This document shows, piece by piece, positions 7,200-14,807 of a DNA stretch of 39,580 bases (its first letter is position 1; each line of letters starts with the position of its first letter). Source of the stretch: Rubrobacteraceae bacterium. GTDB lineage: Bacteria; Actinomycetota; Rubrobacteria; Rubrobacterales; Rubrobacteraceae. The DNA lies in assembly GCA_023511405.1 (NCBI GenBank), contig JAIMBO010000013.1, positions 1-39,580 on the forward strand, written 5' to 3'. Under the pieces are notes generated by a model. That model saw only the letters and a program-made list of their open reading frames with translations. It did not search any database and was not told where the DNA came from. The position numbers were made by a program, and so were the translations under genes.

Positions 7200-10194
7200 G
7201 GGGACCTGCCCCGGACTTTTCCTGGCCCGCGAGATGGTCGGCGTAGCGTCCGATCAGGCGGGCATCCGTCGCGGGACGTCTCAGGGAGCTCTTGGCGAGG
7301 GCCTCTTGCGCCGCCGCGTCGTCGTAGGTGTTGTCATCGCGCAGCCCGTATTCCTCCATCGCGAGGAGTGCTCCTCCCTGTCCGGTTGTGCGTAGTTCCT
7401 CCAGCCACTCCCGCAGGGGGACGCGCTCCAGCGGGTGTCCGGCCTCCTCGAGCCAGTCGAAGACCTTCTCCGCCTCAACCGGATCCGGGTTCGCCAGGTG
7501 GAAGGTTCCCCCGATGGCCTCCGGATCGTCGGCCAGTTGCAGGATGGCACCGGCGACGAAGTCCACCGGGCTCATCTCCAGCGACCAGTCCGCCGCTCGT
7601 GGGGCGAGCCCCGTCTGCAGCGAGCCCGCGAGGAGGGTCGTGAGGAGATCGTGCGGGTTGGAGGCTCCGCTCTCGCTGTGACCGGAGATGTTGCCGGGAC
7701 GGTACACCGAGACCGGGAGCCCCCTCTCCGCGGCCTGCCGTACGAGCTTCTCCGCCACCCACTTGGATTGCCCGTAACCGTCGGGACGGGCGCCGGCGAG
7801 CGCGTCGAGGTCCTCGTCCTCGCGGCACACGCGGCCGGCGTCCGGGAAGATGCCGTTCGTGGAGACGTGGTGCACCGGGGTGGCTCCGGCCAGGCAGGCG
7901 AGGCGCAGCACCTCCCGGGTTCCGGACACGTTGGCGCCGGCGAGCTCGCGGTACGGGTAGAGCAGGTTGACCCGGGCTCCGGCGTGGATGATCAGATCCA
8001 CCCCCCGCGCCAGGTGCTCGAAGTCTGCTTCTCCCATCCCGAAGAGGGGCTGCTCCAGGTCCCCGGAGACCGCGACGATGCGTCGCCCGTAGTCGGGGTG
8101 CCAGAGTCCGTAACCCTCCAGGTTCTCCTCGATGGCCTTCTCGAGGTCTTCCGCCCCACGCGGGCGGACCAGACAGTGGATCCTCGCCCTGGTGCGTGAG
8201 AGCAACCCCTCCAGAAGGAACGCCCCCAGAAAGCCCGTGGCCCCGGTGAGAAAGACGTTCTCCGCTTCCCGCAGCAGTACAGGGCGCGCTCCGGGTTGCG
8301 CGGGGAAGATGTCCCCATCCAGCCGCGCCTCTGCCCGCAGGTCGAGGTGCATGGCCTCTCCTGGAGGGGCTTCCAGCCTGCGGATCAGGGAGACGGGCGT
8401 GGGATCTTCGAGGAACTCCGAGACCGCGATCCGCACGCCGAACGTCTCCTCCAGGGCTCCCATCAGCTCGGCGGCGGCTAGCGAGTGCCCTCCCAGCTCG
8501 AAGAAGTCGTCTTCGGGATGCACCTCGCCTTGCTCGAACCCGAGCAGATCTTCCCAGAGCGAGATCACGAGATCCCGCTTCTCCTCCGGGGAGGCTCCGG
8601 GGGGGATCCGCTTCGGGAGCGGCCTCCTGCCGCTCTCCCTGGGAGGCGGCGCGGGGAGCTTCCCGCGATCCACCTTGCCGCTCGTCTTCTGCAGGGGGAG
8701 GGAGTCGAGCTCGACGAAGACGCCCGGAACCATGTAGTGCGGGAGCCTCTCACCGAGGCGCTCTCGGATCTCCGGGCTTCGCCCCGTGTTCGGGTCTATA
8801 CGCCAGCCCGCGTACCGCCCACCGTGTTCCTCCGGAGGGGCCGGGACCAGGTAGGCGACCAGGCGTTTGTCTTCGCCCTCTTCGCCGTCGACGACCGCCA
8901 CGCAACCGCTCACGGCGAGCTCTCGCTCGATCGCGGCCTCGACCGCACCGAGCTCGACGCTGTAGCCCCGGACCTTCTGCATGGAGTCGCACCGGCCGAG
9001 TATCTCCAGTTTGCCGTCCGGGAGCAGCCGAGCCCGGTCTCCGGAGCGGTACATCCGGGACCCGTCTCCCCGGAAGGGGTCCGCGACGAACCGGCTGGCG
9101 GTGAGCTCCGGTCGCTCCACGTACCCGTGCGCGAGGCACTCACCTCCGACGTAGAGTTCCCCCGGCTCGCCCCGCGGGACTGGCCGGCCCGCCTCGTCCA
9201 GCACGTACAGACGGTCCGGGGCCATCGGCTGTCCCACCGGGCAGTGGAGGGTGTCGGGTGTCGCCAGGAGGTCTTGCAGATCCCCCGCGGCGACCTCGTG
9301 CGTCTCGCTGATGCTGTAGACGTTCATGATGCGGGTGTTCGGCAGCGCCGAGAGCGCGCTCTGGGCGAGCTTCTTCGTCACGACCTCGCCGTTGAGCCAG
9401 AGCGTGCGCAGCGAGGAGAGCCTCCCGGACAGTCCCTCACCTCCCCCGGAGAGCACCGTCCCGAGGAGCGAGGGGGTCATGAGCGTCTCGGTGATGCAGT
9501 TCTCCTCCAGGTACGAGATCAGGGCGGCCGGATCGTAGATGACGTCGTCCGGGATCACGTACGAGGTCGCCCCCCGCAGGAGCGGACGGAAGACCTCCCA
9601 GACGAAGAACACGTTACACCCCACCCGGTCACCCGGGCGGTAGTCGCTCACCCCCAAACGCCACAGGTATGAGCGGACCGCCGCCCGGTGTGGGTTGACG
9701 ACGCCCTTGGGTCTGCCCGTCGTCCCCGAGGAATAGGCGATGAAGCACGGATCCTGGAGGCTGGTTCGCGGATCCGGCGGTTCCCCGACCGGGTCGTCCC
9801 ATCCGTCCTCCGCGCACAGCTTCTTCTGCTCACGCGGCAGCCGGCCGGCGTGCCGCTCGCGGGTCAGCACGACCGGGGGCCTGCAGTCTTCGAGCACCTC
9901 GGCGAGCAGGCTCTCCGGGTAGGCAAGCTCCAGCGGCAGGAAGGCGCCCCCGGCCTTCATCGCCGCCAGGCAGGCGACGACGTACTCGGCGCAGCGCTCC
10001 ATGTAGACGCCGACCGGGGTTCCCCGGACGACGCCTTCCCGAGCCAGCCGGGATGCCAGGGCGCGGGATTTATGGTCCAGCATTCGGTACGTGAGCGTCA
10101 TGCCGTCGTCGACGATCGCCGGAGCGTGCGGGGTGCGGGCCGCCTGCTCTTCGATGAGATGGTGCAGGGGCTCTACGCCCCTCTCCTTGCCCAA
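7174..10194 (-). CDS. stand-alone adenylation-carrier-thioester reductase enzyme (NRPS-like)
   Basis: A 1006-residue single-module enzyme. The adenylation domain (about 1-515) has AYSSGTTGRPKGV (153-165), NVYSISETHE (291-300), YRSGDRARLLPDGKLEILGR (382-401) and KTSGKVDR with Lys507. The carrier domain (540-610) has DDFFELGGHS with Ser571 for phosphopantetheine. The C-terminal thioester-reductase domain (645-985) has LTGATGFLG (649-657) and YGQSK (807-811). Such enzymes activate a carboxylic acid as AMP ester, load it and release it reductively as aldehyde or alcohol. The A4 region (NVFFVWEVF) has Val where amino-acid-activating domains have the amino-binding Asp, so the substrate may lack an alpha-amino group. 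TTG at 10194 is supported by AAGGAGG with 6-base spacing. No phosphopantetheinyl transferase is nearby. Confidence 0.9.
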   Translation of the reverse strand: MGKERGVEPLHHLIEEQAARTPHAPAIVDDGMTLTYRMLDHKSRALASRLAREGVVRGTPVGVYMERCAEYVVACLAAMKAGGAFLPLELAYPESLLAEVLEDCRPPVVLTRERHAGRLPREQKKLCAEDGWDDPVGEPPDPRTSLQDPCFIAYSSGTTGRPKGVVNPHRAAVRSYLWRLGVSDYRPGDRVGCNVFFVWEVFRPLLRGATSYVIPDDVIYDPAALISYLEENCITETLMTPSLLGTVLSGGGEGLSGRLSSLRTLWLNGEVVTKKLAQSALSALPNTRIMNVYSISETHEVAAGDLQDLLATPDTLHCPVGQPMAPDRLYVLDEAGRPVPRGEPGELYVGGECLAHGYVERPELTASRFVADPFRGDGSRMYRSGDRARLLPDGKLEILGRCDSMQKVRGYSVELGAVEAAIERELAVSGCVAVVDGEEGEDKRLVAYLVPAPPEEHGGRYAGWRIDPNTGRSPEIRERLGERLPHYMVPGVFVELDSLPLQKTSGKVDRGKLPAPPPRESGRRPLPKRIPPGASPEEKRDLVISLWEDLLGFEQGEVHPEDDFFELGGHSLAAAELMGALEETFGVRIAVSEFLEDPTPVSLIRRLEAPPGEAMHLDLRAEARLDGDIFPAQPGARPVLLREAENVFLTGATGFLGAFLLEGLLSRTRARIHCLVRPRGAEDLEKAIEENLEGYGLWHPDYGRRIVAVSGDLEQPLFGMGEADFEHLARGVDLIIHAGARVNLLYPYRELAGANVSGTREVLRLACLAGATPVHHVSTNGIFPDAGRVCREDEDLDALAGARPDGYGQSKWVAEKLVRQAAERGLPVSVYRPGNISGHSESGASNPHDLLTTLLAGSLQTGLAPRAADWSLEMSPVDFVAGAILQLADDPEAIGGTFHLANPDPVEAEKVFDWLEEAGHPLERVPLREWLEELRTTGQGGALLAMEEYGLRDDNTYDDAAAQEALAKSSLRRPATDARLIGRYADHLAGQEKSGAGPLRNARRRA

Positions 10195-10354
10195 GGGTCT
10201 CCTCCTTGTGAGCTCTCAGTGCCTGTCGTGGAAGGGCTTTCGCGGAGCGTGCGCGTGGCCGGAGGTTTCAGGTGTGGTGCGGGTGTGAGCGTGATTCCCG
10301 CCGAACCCATGGCCATCGCTCCTTCCAACCGGTAGAGAGAAAAGAAGATGCTTG

Positions 10355-10373
10355 CATACGAGCCTAGCGTATG
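10355..10373. promoter_or_regulatory. inverted repeat between divergent genes (possible operator)
   Basis: CATACG-N7-CGTATG is a perfect 6-bp inverted repeat in the 241-base gap between the leftward adenylation/reductase gene and the rightward GT87 gene. TATGAT at 10370-10375, one mismatch from TATAAT, overlaps its right edge and could be the -10 of the rightward promoter; no clear -35 is seen. The rest of the gap holds no other clear signal. Confidence 0.4.
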
Positions 10374-10435
10374 ATGAGGGATATTTCAAATGCGAAGCCT
10401 TTACACGAGGTGTGCCACCGGATATACCCACCTCT

Positions 10436-11656
10436 ATGCAGCGGGACCACGAAGAGAGAGCACGGGACGACCGGCTGGTCTTGCCCCTCCTCATGCTCTT
10501 CGGCGCGGTCCTGTATCTGCTCTTGATGAACCTCTACCTGACGCTCCCCGCCGGCCAGGCGCGAGACTCCAACGACCTGAAGCTCTACCACGCCGTCGCC
10601 GGCGCCATGCTGCGGGGGGAGATTCCCTACCGCGACTTCTTCATCGAGTACCCCCCGGGTAGCCTGCTGGCCTTCCTGCCGCCGGCCCTCTTCGCCGCGG
10701 ACAGGGCCGCCTACTCGCTTTACTTCGCCTCCGAGATGGCGCTCGTCCTCGTGGCGGGCATGATCCTGACCGCGCTCTCCACCCGCCGCCCGTCCCAGGC
10801 GGTGGAGAGCGCTCTGGTCTTCGCCCTCGGCGCGCTCATCCTCTACCCCGTCTCGACGGCACGCTACGATCCGGTCGTCGCGCTGACCCTGGCCGCGGCG
10901 GCGGCCTGCGCCGCCAGGGGGCGCTCACTGCCGGCCTTCGCCGCGCTGGGCTTCGGGGCGGCGGCGAAGATCGTCCCGGCGCTGGCGGTCTTCCCGCTCG
11001 CCGCTCTCGGTGGGGTCCGGCGCCTCCGGCACGCCGTACTCGGCTTCGGCGTCTTTTTGCTCGTCGTCGCGCTGTTCCTCGTGCCCGCCGGTCTCCTGGG
11101 AGGGCAGGGGCTCGCCGCGAGCTTCGGCTATCAGGCGGAGCGCGGGCTGCAGCTCGAGAGCCTGGCCTCCTCGGTGCTGCTCGCGCTCGGCGCGGTGCGC
11201 CGGGTCGGCTTCTCGTATGGGGCTTTCGAGGTGCACGGCGGATGGGTCGACCTCGCCGTCTCCCTTAGCTTCCCGCTGACGGCCGCGTTGCTCTCGGTGT
11301 GCCTCCTCCTCCTGTGGCGCCGCCACGGACCCGGGGGGATGCCGCCCGCGCTTTTCCCCCGCTACGCTGCGGCGTTTATACTCGCGTTCATGCTCGGCTC
11401 GAAGGTCCTCTCGCCGCAGTACATGATCTGGCTTTTGCCCCTCGTACCGCTCGGCGCTGAGGGGGCCTTCGGGGTTTTTCTCTCGGCCGTCTTCCTTACG
11501 GCCTGCTATCTCACCACCCAGATATACCCCTTCCACTACCATCAGCTCGTGGTGGGACACGAACCCGAGGTGATGCTGCTGCTCGCCCGCAACGCGTTGC
11601 TCGTGATCCTGTGGGTCGCCCTGCTCCTCGCCCCGACCGGGAAGAGGGTGGGATGA
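10436..11656 (+). CDS. GT87-type membrane glycosyltransferase
   Basis: A polytopic membrane protein of about 406 residues with roughly 10-11 hydrophobic segments. It has the DUF2029/GT87 pattern: SNDLKLYHAVAGAMLRGEIP, then YRDFFIEYPPGS in the first outer loop, and SKVLSPQYMIWLLPLVPL near the C-terminus. GT87 members include polyprenyl-phosphomannose-dependent mannosyltransferases for cell-envelope glycans. The first acidic loop should hold the catalytic site. ATG at 10436 is chosen, without a clear ribosome site; the frame is open further upstream. It overlaps the next GT87 gene by 4 bases (ATGA), so the two are probably partners. The sugar and acceptor are unknown. Confidence 0.85.
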   Translation: MQRDHEERARDDRLVLPLLMLFGAVLYLLLMNLYLTLPAGQARDSNDLKLYHAVAGAMLRGEIPYRDFFIEYPPGSLLAFLPPALFAADRAAYSLYFASEMALVLVAGMILTALSTRRPSQAVESALVFALGALILYPVSTARYDPVVALTLAAAAACAARGRSLPAFAALGFGAAAKIVPALAVFPLAALGGVRRLRHAVLGFGVFLLVVALFLVPAGLLGGQGLAASFGYQAERGLQLESLASSVLLALGAVRRVGFSYGAFEVHGGWVDLAVSLSFPLTAALLSVCLLLLWRRHGPGGMPPALFPRYAAAFILAFMLGSKVLSPQYMIWLLPLVPLGAEGAFGVFLSAVFLTACYLTTQIYPFHYHQLVVGHEPEVMLLLARNALLVILWVALLLAPTGKRVG

Positions 11657-13500
11657 GAGGGGGGACGCACCGCGGGAGGCCCCTCACGCTCGTGGTGCTC
11701 TTCGGGTGCCTGCTCCTGGCCGCCGGCTTCGCCGGCAGGCCCGAGATGAGCGCGCGGCAGGCCGAGCAGAAGGCGTACTACGTGCCGGCCGTCCACGAGT
11801 ACGTCACCCGGCCGACGGTGCAGCCCCGCGCCGTCTACGACCCGGTGGACGGCGAGTGGAGGGTGGATCTCGTCGAGCAGACCTCCGGCAAGACGGTCGC
11901 CCGGCTCCTGGTCTCGGATGCGACCGGGCGGGTGATCAGAGTCGAGATCACACCGGCGGCGAAGCGGGTCTCCTACCCCACGCTCTCCCGCGGGGAGGCG
12001 ATAAAGCTCGCCGCCGCGAACCCAAAGGTGCGCGCGGAGCTCTCACGCCACCCCTCGCATACCGCGGAGGCCAGCTACGAGAACGGCCGCTGGAAGGTGA
12101 GCTTCTGGAGCACCTCGGGCGGGAAGAGCCGGGAGATCGCAGAGGTCGAGATCGACGACCGCACCTGGGCCCTGGAGCACGTCTATACCGGGGCGCAGGT
12201 CTTTTGGCAGATGGCCCGCGGGGAGAGCTGGGCCTACGGCGGACCGGCGAACTACTGGTACGTGTGGGGTCCGTTCGCGCTGCTCTTCGCGGTGGCTTTC
12301 CTGCGCAACGATCGGCTCTTCTCGCTCCGGACGCTCGACGTGGCGGCCCTGCTCGGTTTCCTCGTCTCCCACGCCTACTTCCGGCAGGGGATCGTACACC
12401 CGGCGGTCCTGCTCTGGTACCCGCCGCTCGTCTACCTCTTCCTGCGCACCCTGCTCATGGGCTTCGGGGTGGGGGAGAGGGTCGAGCGGACTTCTAATTT
12501 CCCCGCCCCGGTCCTCTTCGCGCTCGGGGTGGCGGCGAGCGGGGTTCTTCTCTGGCTCAACCTGGGCTCGCGGGTCCTCGACGTGGGATACGCCGGGGTC
12601 GCCGGGGCCGACCGCATCGTGCACGGCGTCTCTCCCTACGGTCACATGCCGTCAGACGTGGCGAGCGGCGACACCTACGGTCCGCTCAACTACCTGCTCT
12701 ACGTGCCCTTCGTCTACCTCTTCGGCTACTCCGGGCACTGGGACTATCTCCCCGCCGCGCACGCGCTGACGATCTTCTCCTACGTCGTCGGGGCGCTGGC
12801 GATGATGTTCTGCGGCTACCGCTTCGCGGGGATGAAGGGGGCCGGGGCGCTCTTTCTCGCCTGGTCCGCCTACCCCTACACCCTCTACGCGACGAACAAC
12901 GACACCAACGACGTGCTCGTCGCCGCCGCGCTCGCGGTCGGGCTCGCGCTGGTGAGCTCTCCGCTGGCCCGCGGGGCCGTCATCGGCGCCGGCTTCGCTA
13001 TAAAGCTCTTCCCGCTGATGCTCGGCCCCCTCTGGCTCTTCTACGAGCGCCGGCTGCGGCCGGGGCCCCTGATCGACTTCGCCCTCGGAGGGCTCGCCGT
13101 CCTGGTCGGCTCGTTCTGGGTGCTCCTGCTGGGCGGGAACGGCCCGATCGAGGCCGCGAAAACCTTCTACGAGCGGACCTTCGCCTTCCAGAACGGGCGC
13201 GTGACCCCCTGGACGATCTTCACCCAGGTGCCGCTTCTGGAGCCCCTGAAGTTCCCGCTCACGCTCGCGCTGGGGCTGCTCGCGCTGCTGGTCGCCTACT
13301 TTCCCCGCACCATGACCGTCCGGCGGCTCGCGGCCCTCTCCGCGGCGCTCGTCGTCGGTTTCCAGCTCGTATCGAGCTACTGGTTCTACGCCTACATAAC
13401 CTGGTTCGAGCCGCTGGTCTTCCTGGCGTTGTTGCCGAAGACGAACGAGAAGAGCGCGCTCGATGTCCCTCCGGAGAGGCTCGCCGAGGACTCCGCCTAG
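11653..13500 (+). CDS. PepSY-like domain fused to a GT87-type glycosyltransferase
   Basis: A 615-residue membrane protein. After an N-terminal hydrophobic segment (about 8-28) comes a soluble region of about 150 residues. It looks like PepSY modules: LSRGEAIKLAAANPKVRAEL, then ENGRWKVSFWS and VEIDDRTWALEHVYTG. A multi-span GT87-like domain follows, with IVHGVSPYG, DTYGPLNYLLYVPFVYLF and YATNNDTNDVLVAAALAVG. ATG at 11653 overlaps the upstream GT stop, implying coupled translation. The PepSY-like part should face outside and may bind or gate substrate; that is inference. Its TAG shares a CTAG with the convergent rarA stop. Confidence 0.83.
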   Translation: MRGGTHRGRPLTLVVLFGCLLLAAGFAGRPEMSARQAEQKAYYVPAVHEYVTRPTVQPRAVYDPVDGEWRVDLVEQTSGKTVARLLVSDATGRVIRVEITPAAKRVSYPTLSRGEAIKLAAANPKVRAELSRHPSHTAEASYENGRWKVSFWSTSGGKSREIAEVEIDDRTWALEHVYTGAQVFWQMARGESWAYGGPANYWYVWGPFALLFAVAFLRNDRLFSLRTLDVAALLGFLVSHAYFRQGIVHPAVLLWYPPLVYLFLRTLLMGFGVGERVERTSNFPAPVLFALGVAASGVLLWLNLGSRVLDVGYAGVAGADRIVHGVSPYGHMPSDVASGDTYGPLNYLLYVPFVYLFGYSGHWDYLPAAHALTIFSYVVGALAMMFCGYRFAGMKGAGALFLAWSAYPYTLYATNNDTNDVLVAAALAVGLALVSSPLARGAVIGAGFAIKLFPLMLGPLWLFYERRLRPGPLIDFALGGLAVLVGSFWVLLLGGNGPIEAAKTFYERTFAFQNGRVTPWTIFTQVPLLEPLKFPLTLALGLLALLVAYFPRTMTVRRLAALSAALVVGFQLVSSYWFYAYITWFEPLVFLALLPKTNEKSALDVPPERLAEDSA

Positions 13501-14783
13501 GCCTGCCGCTCCTCGCGTTCCCTGCGCCACCTTTCGAGACGCTCCCTGATCTCTTTTTCCGCCCCCCGTTTCTTGGGTTCGTAGTAGATGGTCCCCGAGA
13601 GCTCTTCCGGGAGATACCGCTGGTTCATCCCCTCCCTGCCGCTCGTGTGCAGGTATTCGTAGCCCTCTCCGTAGCCCTCCTTCCGCATCAGGGTGGTCGG
13701 GGCGTTCCTCAGGTGCAGGGGCACCTCGGGCGTGATCCCGGAGCGCACGTCCTCGAGCGCCCGGCCGATCCCGGCGTAGGCGGCGTTGGACTTCGGGGCG
13801 GCGGCCAGGTAGGTCGTGGCCTGGGCGAGCGGGATTCGCCCCTCGGGCATCCCGACGAGGCGGACGGCCTCGGCGGCGGCCACCGCGAGCGGCAGCGCGT
13901 GCGGGTCGGCGTTGCCGACGTCCTCGGAGGCCAGGATCACGAGCCGCCGGGCGATGAAGACCGGATCCTCTCCGGCCTCTATCATGCGGGCGAGGTAGTG
14001 GAGCGCGGCGTCCGGGTCGCCGCCGCGCACGCTCTTTATGAACGCGCTTATTACGTCGTAGTGCTCCTCGCGACCGTAGCGGGGGCCCCTCGTACCCGCC
14101 GCCCGCTCGACGTCGGAGAGCGACACCTTCCCGCCTTTCACGGCCGCCTCCAGCGTGTTGAGCAGCCTCCGGCCGTCCCCGCCCGAGAGCCGGATCAGGG
14201 CCTCCCCGGCCTCCTCCGAGACCTCCGCGCCGAGCACGCGGGCACCCCGACGTACCAGCTCCTCGAGCGCCTCCTCGGGGAGCGGCCGCAGGCGCAGCAC
14301 GCGCGAGCGGCTGAGCAGCGGGGCGGTCACCTCGAAGGAAGGGTTCTCGGTCGTCGCCCCGATGAAGTCCACCAGTCCTTCCTCGAGCGCGGGCAGGAGC
14401 GCGTCCTGCTGGGCCTTGTTGAAGCGGTGCACCTCATCGACGAACAGGAGCGTCCCGCGTCGCTCGTACTTGAGGCGCTCGCGGGCCTTCCCGAGCGCGC
14501 CTCTGAGCTCGCGGACCCCGCTCTCCACCGCGCTCAGGGGGACGAACTCCTCCTCGACCTCCCGGGAGAGGATACGCGCGAGGGTGGTCTTACCGGTGCC
14601 CGGAGGCCCCCACAGGATGATGCTCCCGAGACGTCCGCTCCGGACGGCATCGGCGAGGGGACGCCCCTCGCCGGTGAGGTGTTCCTGCCCGAGCACCTCG
14701 CCGAGCGACCGCGGACGCAGCCGCTCGGCGAGCGGCGCCCTGCGGGAGAGCTCTTCTTCGCCTCCGGAGTCGAAGAGGTCCAC
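13497..14783 (-). CDS. rarA: replication-associated recombination protein A (RarA/MgsA)
   Basis: A 428-residue AAA+ clamp-loader-like ATPase. It has LRPRSLGEVLGQEHL at the N-terminus, Walker A GPPGTGKTT (about 59-67), Walker B FVDEVHRFNKAQQDALLP, sensor 1 IGATTENPSFEV and the sensor-2 region GGDGRRLLNTLE. The C-terminal tetramer domain has SEDVGNADPHAL, AATYLAAAPKSNAAY and PLHLRNAPT. RarA acts at stalled forks and gaps in DNA. Length and domain order are normal. GTG at 14783 begins MDLFDSGG; a GAAGGA lies rather far upstream (about 13 bases). The gene stands alone, convergent with the glycosyltransferase operon. Confidence 0.97.
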   Translation of the reverse strand: MDLFDSGGEEELSRRAPLAERLRPRSLGEVLGQEHLTGEGRPLADAVRSGRLGSIILWGPPGTGKTTLARILSREVEEEFVPLSAVESGVRELRGALGKARERLKYERRGTLLFVDEVHRFNKAQQDALLPALEEGLVDFIGATTENPSFEVTAPLLSRSRVLRLRPLPEEALEELVRRGARVLGAEVSEEAGEALIRLSGGDGRRLLNTLEAAVKGGKVSLSDVERAAGTRGPRYGREEHYDVISAFIKSVRGGDPDAALHYLARMIEAGEDPVFIARRLVILASEDVGNADPHALPLAVAAAEAVRLVGMPEGRIPLAQATTYLAAAPKSNAAYAGIGRALEDVRSGITPEVPLHLRNAPTTLMRKEGYGEGYEYLHTSGREGMNQRYLPEELSGTIYYEPKKRGAEKEIRERLERWRREREERQA

Positions 14784-14807
14784 GGGACGAGTATATCCTT
14801 CCCGGGT

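Noticed and set aside
10173-10316. A 47-codon minus-strand frame starting ATG 10316 that overlaps the start of the adenylation/reductase gene
   Set aside because: The putative ribosome site is only 2-4 bases from the ATG and the product is low-complexity Pro/Thr/Arg with no family look; probably chance in GC-rich DNA.
10216-10494. A 92-codon minus-strand frame ending in a His-rich stretch
   Set aside because: It crosses the divergent promoter region and the start of the GT87 gene, has no ribosome site, and its composition is that of a shadow frame.
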